Shown: piece after piece, positions 1-10,487 of the stretch
Numbering within the stretch: position 1 is the stretch's first letter
Layout of the letters: each line of letters starts with the position of its first letter
Source: Kordia sp. SMS9
GTDB lineage: Bacteria > Bacteroidota > Bacteroidia > Flavobacteriales > Flavobacteriaceae
Direction: 5' to 3'
Assembly: GCF_003352465.1 (NCBI RefSeq)
Contig: NZ_CP031153.1
Location: 482,465 to 546,464 of the forward strand
Length of the DNA: 64,000 nucleotides
Position numbers and translations under genes: made by a program
Notes under the pieces: model-generated
Seen by the model: only the letters and a program-made list of their open reading frames with translations
What the model was told of the DNA's origin: nothing
Database searches by the model: none

Positions 1-569
1 TCACAATAGAAGAATACAAAAGATATCTCAACTTGGTACAATATCTTAATTTTAATGGTTTTAATGCTTCCGAAGACATGGGAAATGTATTTATTTCTTC
101 TAGAATTGCGCGTGGCGGATCGCCTACTGTATTTTTTAATGACGTACGTTTAAACGATTTAAATATTCTATACAGCATGTCATTGGCTGAAATTGAACGC
201 ATTGTGGTAGACAGATATAGCAGAGTACCAAGTGCGCGTGGTGGCGGATTGGGCGTCATTAAAATATACTCACGCATTACACCATTGTTCAAAAAACCAG
301 GAGTCGAAATTCAATATCTCGCAGCTACATCACCTGCATCATTTTCAACGGGTAAAAAATACTATGCACCTAATTATTCATCGTATTTAAATCCTGTATT
401 TCAAAAATATGGTGCCATTTCTTGGTTGCCAACAGTTGAGCTGAACAGTGAAACGGCCACTACTTTTAAAATATACGATACGTATACTAAAAACGTAACG
501 CTATTTATTGAGGGAATTGCGGAAAATGGTGATTTAATCTCCGAACGAAAAACCATTCAAGTGCGTTAA
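1..569 (+). CDS. C-terminal part of a secreted MG2/plug-domain protein (cut by window start)
   Basis: The reading frame is open from the first complete codon at base 3, so this is the 3' end of a gene starting before the window; the TTG at 33 is not a credible start. The roughly 189 residues match the C-terminal ends of the four complete genes that follow. They show a TonB plug-like segment (FFNDVRLNDLNILYSMSLAEIERIVVD is paralleled in every copy), then a Gly-rich turn with GVIKIYSR, and end in the conserved tail FIEGIAENGDLISERKTIQ. No beta-barrel follows the plug. It is therefore the first visible member of a tandem family of at least five genes. The next gene begins 9 nt after its stop, so the two are probably co-transcribed. 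Function unknown. Confidence 0.85.
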   Translation, partial: TIEEYKRYLNLVQYLNFNGFNASEDMGNVFISSRIARGGSPTVFFNDVRLNDLNILYSMSLAEIERIVVDRYSRVPSARGGGLGVIKIYSRITPLFKKPGVEIQYLAATSPASFSTGKKYYAPNYSSYLNPVFQKYGAISWLPTVELNSETATTFKIYDTYTKNVTLFIEGIAENGDLISERKTIQVR

Positions 570-578
570 CCGATTGCT

Positions 579-2915
579 ATGAAAAAAAAGTGTTTTTTAT
601 TGTTACTGATGATATTAAGCATGATTCCACTTCTCTGTCAAGAGAAAACTGTGGAAGCAGTTTATACAGCCTATTTTGAACTTCCGCGAGAAGCATTATA
701 CCTGCATTTGAACAAAACCACGTATTTTCAAGGAGAAGAAATCTGGTTTACAGGCTATGCGTACGATCAAAAGAATCAGCTTTCTTCCAAAGCAACGACC
801 AATATTAAAGTTGGAATTTACGATGCAAAAGGCAATCAAGTAAAAAAAGCATTGTATGCCGCAGAAAATGGTTTTACCAACGGAAACTTCTTAATTGATT
901 CCACCTTTACCGCAGGAACCTATTATGTAAAAGCAGGCACCAATTGGATGAAAAATTTCAAGGAAAACAACGCGTTTGTCCAAAAAATTGAAATTGTTAC
1001 TGATGAAAGTATCAATGAAAAGAAAGTTGCCAAAAAAGCGACGTATGATTTTCAATTTTTACCTGAAGGCGGACATATCTTAGCAAATACCAACAATAAT
1101 ATTGGCTTTAAAATCATTGGCAATGATGGAAAAGGTGTCAAAGTTTCAGGAATTGTGTTTGATGAAGCAAAAAAGCAAGTCGCTTCGTTTGAAAGCAATA
1201 CATTAGGCGTGGGAAAATTTTTATTTCAACCTAAAAAAGAAATACAATACACCGCAGAAATTACCCTTGAAAATAATACCATAATTACAAAATTTTTGCC
1301 GTTAGCAAAACCAAAAGGCATTTCGTTAATACTGCAAAGTCTCACGGAAAACGATGTGATTCTCGATTTTAGCACAAATGAAGAAACGCTCAAAAATACT
1401 CCGAATAAAACTTACAAAATACTCATTCATCAACATGGAAAGTTGAAAACAATTGCTTTAAAATTTGATGAACTCCAAAAAGCAATTCGCATCAAAAAAG
1501 AGGAATTATTCAAAGGAATTAATACCATAACCGTTTTTGACAATGATCAAAATCCCATCTTGGAACGTTTGTTTTTTAACGATGTATACATTCAAAAAGC
1601 CAACATTAGAGTTTCAAAACTCAACAAAATTCAAGATTCTATTTTGTTGTCTGTGCAGAAATTGAACCTGCAAAAAAATGCACAAATCAGCATTTCTGTA
1701 TTGCCAGAAGCAACGGAAAGCTATCAACCAAAACACAGTATTGTATCTAATTTTTACCTAAAACCGCACCTACGAGGCTTTGTGGAAAATCCGCAGTATT
1801 ATTTTCAAAATATGGATCGAAAAAAAAAATACGAGTTGGATATTTTATTACTCACCCAAGGTTGGAGTCGCTACGATTGGAACGCTATTTTTGATACAAA
1901 ACCAACAGCAACACATCGTTTTGAAAACGGAATTACTATTTCTGGACGCGTCAATCGACCAAAAACAAACGTAAAACAACTCTTCTTTCACACCACCGTA
2001 AATCACGATGCACGATTTATCAACTTGGACGAAAATCAAAAATTTGAAATGTCTGGTTTATTTTTAAAAGAAGACGAAGAAGTGCGTTTCTCGTATGTGA
2101 ACGAAAAAGGAGAATTTAAAAAACCGAGCATGTATCTTCGGTTTATTCTATCGGATACAAAAGATAAACTTTCCAAACGTTTCTTAGATACAATTCGCAA
2201 CATCAAAACGAGTGCTAAACAGGCATCGCTCAAAGAATTTTTGTACGCAAACAGGGAAGCTCTTGACACAGTAGTTTTGACAGGAAAAAAGAAAAGAAAA
2301 AGATACGAAGACCGTTTCATGAAACGTCCGGAAGTTACGGAAGTTACCGAGGAAGTCGTAAAAGAGTATGACGATATTGCCAATTTTATACGATTGAATG
2401 GTTTTTACACCGTACAAGAAGGCGGCGAAGTTTTTGATCCAAGCAAACTTATAGGAGGCAACCCAGTTATTTTTTATAACAACCAATATTTACGCAAAGA
2501 AAACATGGTGGTTTTATACAATTTAAAACTCGAAAACATAGAACGTGTTATTGTTGACAGATATAGCGACATTTTGTTTAATGGAGAAGTACGGACAGGT
2601 ATTATTAAAATATTTACACGTGATACGCCCTTATTTTCAAGAAAACTGAGAAATTTTGTGTATTTGAGTACCAAAACACCGAAATCATTTACGGAAGGGA
2701 AAAAGTATTACACACCTAATTACGCGTCATTCCTAAGTCCAACATTTCAACAATACGGAGCCATTTCTTGGCTTCCGAACCTAGAACTCAATCCTGAAAC
2801 TGCAACCACTTTCAAAATCTATGATACGTTTACTGAAAACGTAACTTTATTCATTGAAGGAATTACGGAAGATGGTGATTTGATTTCGGAACGAAAAACC
2901 ATTCAAGTACGTTGA
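579..2915 (+). CDS. Secreted MG2-like / TonB plug-like protein, paralogue 2
   Basis: A 778-residue protein with an N-terminal signal peptide (MKKK then a hydrophobic run ending near LLCQ, residue 21). Residues about 35-140 resemble an MG2 macroglobulin strand domain (LHLNKTTYFQGEEIWF, then TFTAGTYYVKA). A second beta domain at about 155-235 starts with FQFLPEGGHI. The middle carries the family motif LLLTQGWSRYDW, and about 590-690 is plug-like (VIFYNNQYLRKENMVVLYNL, ERVIVDRY, GIIKIFTR). The tail ends ERKTIQVR. In the SusC/FecA families the plug sits inside a barrel, but here there is no room for one. The protein is probably periplasmic or attached to the outer membrane; its role is unknown. 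It follows paralogue 1 by 9 nt and is very close in sequence to paralogue 3. Confidence 0.88.
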   Translation: MKKKCFLLLLMILSMIPLLCQEKTVEAVYTAYFELPREALYLHLNKTTYFQGEEIWFTGYAYDQKNQLSSKATTNIKVGIYDAKGNQVKKALYAAENGFTNGNFLIDSTFTAGTYYVKAGTNWMKNFKENNAFVQKIEIVTDESINEKKVAKKATYDFQFLPEGGHILANTNNNIGFKIIGNDGKGVKVSGIVFDEAKKQVASFESNTLGVGKFLFQPKKEIQYTAEITLENNTIITKFLPLAKPKGISLILQSLTENDVILDFSTNEETLKNTPNKTYKILIHQHGKLKTIALKFDELQKAIRIKKEELFKGINTITVFDNDQNPILERLFFNDVYIQKANIRVSKLNKIQDSILLSVQKLNLQKNAQISISVLPEATESYQPKHSIVSNFYLKPHLRGFVENPQYYFQNMDRKKKYELDILLLTQGWSRYDWNAIFDTKPTATHRFENGITISGRVNRPKTNVKQLFFHTTVNHDARFINLDENQKFEMSGLFLKEDEEVRFSYVNEKGEFKKPSMYLRFILSDTKDKLSKRFLDTIRNIKTSAKQASLKEFLYANREALDTVVLTGKKKRKRYEDRFMKRPEVTEVTEEVVKEYDDIANFIRLNGFYTVQEGGEVFDPSKLIGGNPVIFYNNQYLRKENMVVLYNLKLENIERVIVDRYSDILFNGEVRTGIIKIFTRDTPLFSRKLRNFVYLSTKTPKSFTEGKKYYTPNYASFLSPTFQQYGAISWLPNLELNPETATTFKIYDTFTENVTLFIEGITEDGDLISERKTIQVR

Positions 2916-3001
2916 CCATCATTTTCATGATTGTTCTTACCAAACACTTTTGAAAAAAACGATTCTTGATTTTTTTAATTATTTAGCTTAAACCGATTAT
3001 T

Positions 3002-5341
3002 ATGAAAAAAAAGTACATTTTATTACCAATTATTTTACTGAGTATTTTACCACTGTTCAGTCAAAAACAAACTGCGGAAGCAGCTTATGCATCCTATTTT
3101 GAACTTCCCCGAGAATCCTTATACCTTCATTTGAACAAAACTACCTATTTTCAAGGGGAAGAAATCTGGTTTAAAGGCTATGCGTACGATCAAAAGAATC
3201 AGCTTTCTTCCAAAGCAACGACCAATATTAATGTGGGAATTTACGATGCACAAGGAAATCAAATAAAAAAAGCATTGTACGCTGCAAAAGATGGAGTCAC
3301 CAATGGAAACTTCTTAATTGATTCTACCTTTACAGCAGGAACATATTATATAAAAGCGGACACCAATTGGATGAAAAATTTCAAAGAAAATGATGCGTTC
3401 GTTCAAAAAATAGAAATCGTTACTAATGAAAGTATCAATGAAAAAAAAGTCACTGAAAAAGCACGTTTCGATTTTCAGTTTTTGCCCGAAGGTGGACACA
3501 TTGTAGCAAATACCACCAACAATATTGGTTTCAAAATCATTGCCAACGATGGAAAAGGTGTGACGGCTTCTGGAGTGGTGTATGACGAAGAAAAAAACCA
3601 AGTCGCTTCGTTTGAAAGCAATACGTTGGGAATGGGGAAATTTTTATTTCAACCTAAAAAAGAAATACAATACACGGCAGAAATTACACTTGAAAATAAT
3701 GCCATACTAACAAAACTCTTGCCGCAAGCAAAAGCACAAGGCATTTCTTTAATATTACAAAGTCTCACCGAAAATGATATCATTCTCGATTTTAGCACGA
3801 ATGAGGAAACACTCAAAAACAATCCAAATAAAAAGTACAAAATACTCATACATCAACATGGAAAGTTAAAAACAGTTGCGCTTCAGTTTGACGAACTCCA
3901 AAAAGCAATTCGCATCCCAAAAGTGGAATTGTTTAAAGGAATTAACACTATAACGGTATTTGATAATGATCAAAATCCAATTTTGGAACGTTTATTTTTT
4001 AACGATGTAGGCATCAAAAAAGCCAACATTCATGTTTCAAAACTCAATACAATTCAAGATTCCATTTTGTTATCTGTAAAAGCATTTAACTTAAACGAAA
4101 ACGCAAATGTGAGCATTTCTGTGCTGCCAGAAACGACCGAAAGTTACCAACCACAGCACAACATGCTATCAAATTTATACCTAAAACCACATCTAAGAGG
4201 TGTTATTGAAAATCCGCAGTATTACTTCCAAAAGATGGATAGAAAAAAGAAATACGAACTGGATATTTTGCTACTCACACAAGGCTGGAGTCGCTATGAG
4301 TGGAAAAACATTTTTGAAACAAAACCAATAGCAAGACATCCTTTTGAAAACGGAATTACGATTTCTGGACGTGTCAACGTTCCTAAAAAAGGGATAAAAC
4401 AATTATTTTTTCACACCACAAAAAATCACAGTGCACAATTTATTGACTTGGACGAAGATCAAAAATTTGAAATATCAGGCTTATTTTTAGAAAAAGATGA
4501 AGAAGTGCGTTTCTCGTATTTAGATACAAAAAACGTATTTAAAAAGCCGAGCATGTATCTTCGGTTTATCGCAAAAAATCCAACAGATAAAATTTCTGAA
4601 GCTTTTTTGAATACAACAAAACATATTTCTACATCTGCCGATTTTACGATCCCAAAAGATTTCTTTACTGAAAAAGCAGAAGCGCTTGATACCATTGTAT
4701 TGCAAGCTGAAAATCCGAAATATACATTTTTAGATGAATTTATGGCTGATGCAGAAATAACAGATGTCACAGAAGAAACCTATTATATGTATTACAATAT
4801 TGTACAATTTTTAAACTTTAATGGATTCACTGCTACAGAAGGCGGAGGAAGTGTTTCTATTTCACACAGAGCCTCAAAAAGACCTAAACCTTCTGTGTTT
4901 TTGAATAATTTCCGAATTCGAGATCCTGGTTTGCATATTTTGTATAACATGTCATTGGCTAATATAGAACGTATTGAAATTGACAGATACAACATTATTC
5001 CGTTTAATGGAGGAAGATCTGATGGTATTATAAAAATTTATACTCGTGAACGGTCGATGTTTGCACAAACTGCCAAAGATTATATTTACATAGCGGCAAA
5101 AACGACCAAATCTTTCACCAAAGGGAAAACATATTATGCGCCAAACTATGCATCGTATTTACATCCTGTGTTTCAAAAATATGGAACGATTTCATGGTTA
5201 CCCACAGTGCAACTCAATACCGAAACGCCAACGAGTTTTAAAATATATGATACGTATACAAAAAATGTAACGTTGTTTATTGAAGGAATTTCAGAAAGCG
5301 GACATTTGATTTCAGCACAAAAAACTATTAAAGTGCGGTAA
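3002..5341 (+). CDS. Secreted MG2-like / TonB plug-like protein, paralogue 3
   Basis: A 779-residue protein with the same plan as its neighbours: signal peptide (MKKKYILLPIILLSILPLFS), MG2-like segment (HLNKTTYFQGEEIWFKGY), LPEGG beta domain, LLLTQGWSRYEW motif and a plug-like region with FLNNFRIRD, ERIEIDRYN and GIIKIYTRE. The tail departs slightly from the others (ISAQKTIKVR). It is the closest relative of paralogue 2: a 57-nt stretch, 3175-3231, is identical to 752-808, which points to recent duplication or gene conversion. The upstream gap is 86 nt, longer than between paralogues 1 and 2, so it may have its own promoter. No cofactor or catalytic motif is visible; function unknown. Confidence 0.88.
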   Translation: MKKKYILLPIILLSILPLFSQKQTAEAAYASYFELPRESLYLHLNKTTYFQGEEIWFKGYAYDQKNQLSSKATTNINVGIYDAQGNQIKKALYAAKDGVTNGNFLIDSTFTAGTYYIKADTNWMKNFKENDAFVQKIEIVTNESINEKKVTEKARFDFQFLPEGGHIVANTTNNIGFKIIANDGKGVTASGVVYDEEKNQVASFESNTLGMGKFLFQPKKEIQYTAEITLENNAILTKLLPQAKAQGISLILQSLTENDIILDFSTNEETLKNNPNKKYKILIHQHGKLKTVALQFDELQKAIRIPKVELFKGINTITVFDNDQNPILERLFFNDVGIKKANIHVSKLNTIQDSILLSVKAFNLNENANVSISVLPETTESYQPQHNMLSNLYLKPHLRGVIENPQYYFQKMDRKKKYELDILLLTQGWSRYEWKNIFETKPIARHPFENGITISGRVNVPKKGIKQLFFHTTKNHSAQFIDLDEDQKFEISGLFLEKDEEVRFSYLDTKNVFKKPSMYLRFIAKNPTDKISEAFLNTTKHISTSADFTIPKDFFTEKAEALDTIVLQAENPKYTFLDEFMADAEITDVTEETYYMYYNIVQFLNFNGFTATEGGGSVSISHRASKRPKPSVFLNNFRIRDPGLHILYNMSLANIERIEIDRYNIIPFNGGRSDGIIKIYTRERSMFAQTAKDYIYIAAKTTKSFTKGKTYYAPNYASYLHPVFQKYGTISWLPTVQLNTETPTSFKIYDTYTKNVTLFIEGISESGHLISAQKTIKVR

Positions 5342-5526
5342 AAATCTATTAAAATCATGTTAATCGGCGTAAAATTTTAGCTTTTTTTTAATAGTTAAAA
5401 AAGACATTTCAGCCATCAAAAATTGTAATTTAGAAACTGAGAAAAGCTTTCATCAACTCGTGAGAAAAACACAGTATGTTGGTGTTCTTTTTGTGGTGAA
5501 CTGACCAAACATTAAAACCGCATAAT

Positions 5527-7866
5527 ATGAAAAAAAACTATCTATTTTTACTATTATTCATTATAGGAAGTTCTGTGAGTAGTTACGCGCAACAGAAAAA
5601 AGTGGAAGATGAATACGCCGCTTATTTTACCTTACCGAGAGAAGCACTGTATGTACATTTAAACAAAACTACCTATTTGCAAGGAGAAGAAATTTGGTTA
5701 AAAGGGTATGCGTACGATCAAAAAAATCAGTTGACTTCAAAAGCGACTACTAACATTCATGTAGGTGTGTACAATGCCAACGGAAAGCAAGTACAAAAAG
5801 CATTATTCAGAGCTGAAAACGGTGTTGCCAAAGGAAATATTTTAATTGATTCTACTTTTACTTCTGGCACCTATTATGTAAAAGCAGAAACCAATTGGAT
5901 GAAAAACTTCAAGGAAAGCAATGCATTTATTCAAAAAATTGAAGTACTATCAGAAAAAATTACTGAAAAAAATGCTTTGGAAACTGCTGAAAATTATGAC
6001 TTTCAATTTCTTCCTGAAGGTGGAAATTTAGTGGCAAATTCGCGAAATACCGTTGGTTTCAAAGTCATCAATACAGAAGGAAATGGAGTTTTGGCAACTG
6101 GGGTAATTTACGATGCCAATCAAAATAAAATCATTACGTTTGAAACCAATGGGATCGGTTTAGGGAAATTTCTATTCAATCCGAAAGCGAATGAAGAATA
6201 TACGGCTAAAATTAGGTTTGAAACTGGAAAAGAAATCACGAAAGTGTTGCCAAAAGCTAACGAAAAAGGAATTGCACTCACGCTAAATGATCCGTTTCAA
6301 GATAAAATCATGCTAAATTTTCATACCAATGAAGCGACCTTAGCAAAATTTCCAAATAACAAATACAAAGTATTGATTCATCAAAATGGGAAACAAAAAA
6401 CGATTGAATTTTCCTTTGACAATGCTTCACAAAAAGTGCTTACCATACTCAAGAAAGATTTATACAAAGGCGTCAACACCATTACAGTATTTACCGAAGA
6501 CAACACACCAATTTTAGAACGATTATTTTTCAACGATTACTTCTTAAAAACGACAGCACTCAATGTTGCTAAAGTAAGCACTGTAAACGATTCTATCGTA
6601 TTTTCAATAAACGAATCGCAATTGCAAGACAATATCAACCTTAGTATTTCTGTCTTGCCAGAATTGACCAAAAGTTATAAGCCGACACACAATATTGTAT
6701 CGTATTTCTATCTAAAACCACATGTAAAAGGTACGGTGGAAAATCCACAATATTATTTTAGAAATATAAATCGTAAAAAGAAATACGAACTTGATATTTT
6801 ATTATTAACGCAAGGTTGGAGTCGCTACGATTGGAAAAATATTTTTGAAGAAAAACCCAATGGAAACAATCGTTTTGAAAACGGAATTACCATCATTGGA
6901 AAGGTAAATCGTCCAAAACAAGGCATTGACCGCTTGTTCTTGTATGCAACCAAAAATCATGCTGCACGCTTTATTGATATAGACAAAGATCAAAGTTTCA
7001 CACTTACGAATCTATTTTTAGAAAAAGGAGAAGAAATTCGTTTTTCATACATGAATAAGAAAGGTATATTTAAAAAACCAAGTGTGTATTTGCGCTTTAA
7101 AGTTTCTGATGGAAATGATGAAATTCCTTTGAAAGTATTACAAGAAAAAACGTCGGTATTGACAAATGCATCTAGTTTTCAAGTACCCAAAAATTTCTTT
7201 TACAAAGAAGCTGAACAATTGGACAGAGTTGTGATCAAAGCAAAGAAAAAGAAAGAAGAAAGAGATCCAATTTTAATGAATGCTAAAATTACGAAAGTCA
7301 CCAAAGAAATCTACGAACGTTATTTTAATGTGACCGACTTTATTGTTGACAATGGATACGATGTGTATGAAAACATGGGACAAATTTCCATTTTTACGAG
7401 AAGACGCCCAAGAGCAACACCATTGGTCTTTTATGATGGTGCACAATTGACCAATTTGAGCATTTTATACGGTTTATCAACGGCAAATGTTGAAAAAATA
7501 GTCATTGATAAAACTGGGCAAGGACAAGGAATGAATGCAGGTTTTGGCGGTGTCATACGCATCTTTTCGCGTCAAACTCCACTGTTTGAAAAAGGGCCAG
7601 GTGAAAAAGTGTACACAAGTGCAAAAGCACCACAAGCATTTTCTCCAACCAAAGAATACTATGCTCCAAGATATGCTTCGTATCTAAGCAATACATTTGA
7701 AAAATATGGTACTATTTCTTGGATTCCAGAAATAAAACTGAGCAAATCGGAAGTTTCCAATTTTAAAATCTATGATACGCGTACTAAAAATGTAACGCTT
7801 TTTATAGAAGGTATTTCAGAAAGTGGTGAACTCATTTCAGAACGAAAAACAATTCAAGTACGATAA
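5527..7866 (+). CDS. Secreted MG2-like / TonB plug-like protein, paralogue 4
   Basis: A 779-residue member of the same array. Signal peptide MKKNYLFLLLFIIGSSVSSYAQ with a classical A-x-A-like cleavage site near residue 21. MG2-like HLNKTTYLQGEEIWLKGY, beta domain FQFLPEGGNLVANS, motif LLLTQGWSRYDWKNIF, then a Lys/Glu-rich linker (KAKKKKEERDP) leading into the plug-like part with LVFYDGAQLTNLSILYGLS, EKIVIDKTGQGQG and GGVIRIFSRQ. Its plug is Gly-rich like that of paralogue 5, so paralogues 4 and 5 form a second subgroup against 1-3. The 185-nt upstream gap holds no gene. The family knowledge covers domain resemblance only; substrate and partners are not known. Confidence 0.88.
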   Translation: MKKNYLFLLLFIIGSSVSSYAQQKKVEDEYAAYFTLPREALYVHLNKTTYLQGEEIWLKGYAYDQKNQLTSKATTNIHVGVYNANGKQVQKALFRAENGVAKGNILIDSTFTSGTYYVKAETNWMKNFKESNAFIQKIEVLSEKITEKNALETAENYDFQFLPEGGNLVANSRNTVGFKVINTEGNGVLATGVIYDANQNKIITFETNGIGLGKFLFNPKANEEYTAKIRFETGKEITKVLPKANEKGIALTLNDPFQDKIMLNFHTNEATLAKFPNNKYKVLIHQNGKQKTIEFSFDNASQKVLTILKKDLYKGVNTITVFTEDNTPILERLFFNDYFLKTTALNVAKVSTVNDSIVFSINESQLQDNINLSISVLPELTKSYKPTHNIVSYFYLKPHVKGTVENPQYYFRNINRKKKYELDILLLTQGWSRYDWKNIFEEKPNGNNRFENGITIIGKVNRPKQGIDRLFLYATKNHAARFIDIDKDQSFTLTNLFLEKGEEIRFSYMNKKGIFKKPSVYLRFKVSDGNDEIPLKVLQEKTSVLTNASSFQVPKNFFYKEAEQLDRVVIKAKKKKEERDPILMNAKITKVTKEIYERYFNVTDFIVDNGYDVYENMGQISIFTRRRPRATPLVFYDGAQLTNLSILYGLSTANVEKIVIDKTGQGQGMNAGFGGVIRIFSRQTPLFEKGPGEKVYTSAKAPQAFSPTKEYYAPRYASYLSNTFEKYGTISWIPEIKLSKSEVSNFKIYDTRTKNVTLFIEGISESGELISERKTIQVR

Positions 7867-8092
7867 TTTTCTTTACATACAATATAAAAAAAAAGTAGTA
7901 TCTTTAAAAGATATTGAACCATGCGACTATTGTTCAGTAACACTAGTTGCATGCTTCTATATACAAATTCCTGTTTTTACAAAATCCTCGCAAAAGTGAA
8001 TTGTTCCCAGCAAAATTCATTAAAAACTTGTAGCTAACGACGTAGTTAGTGATCGTATTTAAAAAAGAATTAAAACTGTAGAACCTGTATTT

Positions 8093-10486
8093 ATGAAAAA
8101 AAAATATTGTTTATTATTCACTTTACTCTGTTTTTCTTGGACTGTATTTTCGCAAACGTATCTATCTATTCGTGAAAATTATCAAAAACACTTCAAACAT
8201 TCCGAACAAGAAGCTGTCTACATTCACCTCAACAAAACCAGTTATTTGGTGGGAGAAGAAATTTGGTTTAAAGGTTATATTTTTAGCCAACGTGACGAGA
8301 AATCCTCGCAAAAATCTACCAATTTATATGTTGGATTGTACGATGCAAATGGCATACAAATCTCCAAAAAACTTGTTCATATCCAAAACGGAGTTGCTGC
8401 TGGAAATTTGGAGTTGGACAAAGAATTAAGTTCTGGTCGTTATTACATCAAAGCGGCAACACAATACATGATTGATACAAAATCGAAAAATGTGTTCATT
8501 GAAGAAATTACGCTATACGGAACAAAAGCTGCTGCGGAAACACAAAAAGATAAAACAAAAAACTACGACATTCAGTTTTTACCAGAAGGTGGACATTTGG
8601 TGAACAATATTGAAAATACCATTGCTTATAAAGCGATCAATCAAGAAGGAAAAGGCGTGTTTGCACGGGGAACTATATATGATGAAAACAATCAAAAAGT
8701 CACCACTTTTGAAAGCAACACGTACGGAATTGGCACGTTTCAATTCACTCCAAAAAACAATAGTTCTTACACTGTAGACACTACTTTTGAAGAAGAAAAA
8801 ACGACGAAACAAACCTTACCAAATGCAAAAAATACTGGAATCAACATTCAGGTAAACAACATGGAAACAGACAGTGTAAAAGTTGCACTAGGCACCAATA
8901 AAGAAACATTGCGTGCTATTGTTTCCAAAGAATATACGCTATTGATTCACAAAGATGGAAAAGCGCGCTCGATGCCTTTTTCTTTTAAAGATACAGAAGA
9001 AGTGGTTTTAACCATTGCACGAAAAGGACTTTTTAACGGCGTGAATACCATCACTTTATTTGATGGCAAAATTCCTGTTTTGGAACGTTTATTTTTCAAT
9101 AGAAAAACACCCAAAAACCTTTCTGTAGTTGTTAAAAAAGGAGACACTGAAAAGGAATATTCAAATTTCTCTTTATATCTTATCAAAAGAAGAAAAGGAA
9201 TTTTGGAAGCCAATGTGAGTATTTCTGTGCTTCCAGAAACGACAGAAGCGTACAATCCTGCGCATAATATCTATTCTAGTTTTTACCTAAAACCGTATGT
9301 GCGAGGCGAAATTGAAAACCCGAAATACTATTTTCCAAACACGACCAAAACCAAGCGAAAAGCACTCGATGACTTGCTAATTTCACAAGGTTGGAGTGCT
9401 TATGATTGGACAGCCATTTTTCAAGAAGCTAGAAAAAATCAAGAGATTGAGCGCGGTATTACGATCAATGGCACGGTAAACTTTCCTGTAAAACGCGTGA
9501 AAGGAGTATTTTTACACGATTCCAAAAAACACCCTGCTCGCTTCATTCCGATAGATAAAGATCGAAAATTTGTAATCAAAGATTTATTTCCGCAGGCGGA
9601 AGAAGAACTTCGCTTTTCGGTGGTCGATTTCAACAAAAAATTTCTGGAGCCTAAGCTATATTTAACGTATAGCGCGAGTGCTGAAAAAGATCAAATTTCA
9701 GAAAATGCACGGATTGATCGTTCTTTTTTAAACAAAAACGAAATTTTTACGTTGCCAAACGGATTCTTCCCTAAAGATGCCGAAGCACTTGATGCTGTCC
9801 TTTTAAAAGGTGAAAACAACAAAGAAGAGGAAAATGTAGATCCTATGATGGTCAATGCAAAAGTGACTAAAATTGGTGTGAAAGAATATTTACAATACCC
9901 ACAAGTTAAAAACATTATAGAAAACAGTGGTTATGATGTTTCCGATGATCCTTTTGACATGCAAAACCTCAGAATTTATACACGAAAAAGACTCACCCTA
10001 GAAACAGGAGATCCACCTGGTCACATATCTCCTTTAATATTTTTAGATGAAGCACCGCTGTCTGACTTCAATATTTTACGAAATTTCTCAACCGCAAATG
10101 TAGACCGAGTTGTGATCAATAAAACGGGACAAGGGTACGGAGTACGTGGTGTTGGAGGCGTAATTAAGATTTATACCCGAAAAACACCGTTGACACCTAC
10201 CGCAAAAGGAAGAAGAGCATCGTATGTACTATATACGCCGCCAATTGGTTTCAGCGCTGCAAAACAATATTACGAACCCAAATACCGATCGTATACAAGT
10301 GATACGTATCAAAAATTTGCAGCCATTGACTGGAAACCTAATATTACAATTCCACGACGCGGACCTTTTAATTTTATCGTAAAACACAAAGAAGTAAAAG
10401 CAATCACGATGTTTATTGAAGGAATTTCAAAAGATGGAAGCTTGATTTCAGAAAAACGAATTATTGTTCTTGAAGAAGATGAATAG
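8093..10486 (+). CDS. Secreted MG2-like / TonB plug-like protein, paralogue 5 (most divergent)
   Basis: A 797-residue protein, the last and most divergent visible copy. Signal peptide MKKKYCLLFTLLCFSWTVFSQ. MG2-like HLNKTSYLVGEEIWFKGY, beta domain IQFLPEGGHLVNN, a variant of the family motif (LLISQGWSAYDW), and plug-like IFLDEAPLSDFNILRNFS, DRVVINKTGQGYG and GGVIKIYTRK. The tail (FIEGISKDGSLISEKRIIVL) ends in an acidic EEDE extension instead of the TIQVR ending of the others. The 226 nt before it contain no gene. It is followed tail-to-tail by the XrtF partner gene about 90 nt away, which closes the array. Function unknown. Confidence 0.87.
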   Translation: MKKKYCLLFTLLCFSWTVFSQTYLSIRENYQKHFKHSEQEAVYIHLNKTSYLVGEEIWFKGYIFSQRDEKSSQKSTNLYVGLYDANGIQISKKLVHIQNGVAAGNLELDKELSSGRYYIKAATQYMIDTKSKNVFIEEITLYGTKAAAETQKDKTKNYDIQFLPEGGHLVNNIENTIAYKAINQEGKGVFARGTIYDENNQKVTTFESNTYGIGTFQFTPKNNSSYTVDTTFEEEKTTKQTLPNAKNTGINIQVNNMETDSVKVALGTNKETLRAIVSKEYTLLIHKDGKARSMPFSFKDTEEVVLTIARKGLFNGVNTITLFDGKIPVLERLFFNRKTPKNLSVVVKKGDTEKEYSNFSLYLIKRRKGILEANVSISVLPETTEAYNPAHNIYSSFYLKPYVRGEIENPKYYFPNTTKTKRKALDDLLISQGWSAYDWTAIFQEARKNQEIERGITINGTVNFPVKRVKGVFLHDSKKHPARFIPIDKDRKFVIKDLFPQAEEELRFSVVDFNKKFLEPKLYLTYSASAEKDQISENARIDRSFLNKNEIFTLPNGFFPKDAEALDAVLLKGENNKEEENVDPMMVNAKVTKIGVKEYLQYPQVKNIIENSGYDVSDDPFDMQNLRIYTRKRLTLETGDPPGHISPLIFLDEAPLSDFNILRNFSTANVDRVVINKTGQGYGVRGVGGVIKIYTRKTPLTPTAKGRRASYVLYTPPIGFSAAKQYYEPKYRSYTSDTYQKFAAIDWKPNITIPRRGPFNFIVKHKEVKAITMFIEGISKDGSLISEKRIIVLEEDE

Positions 10487-10487
10487 G

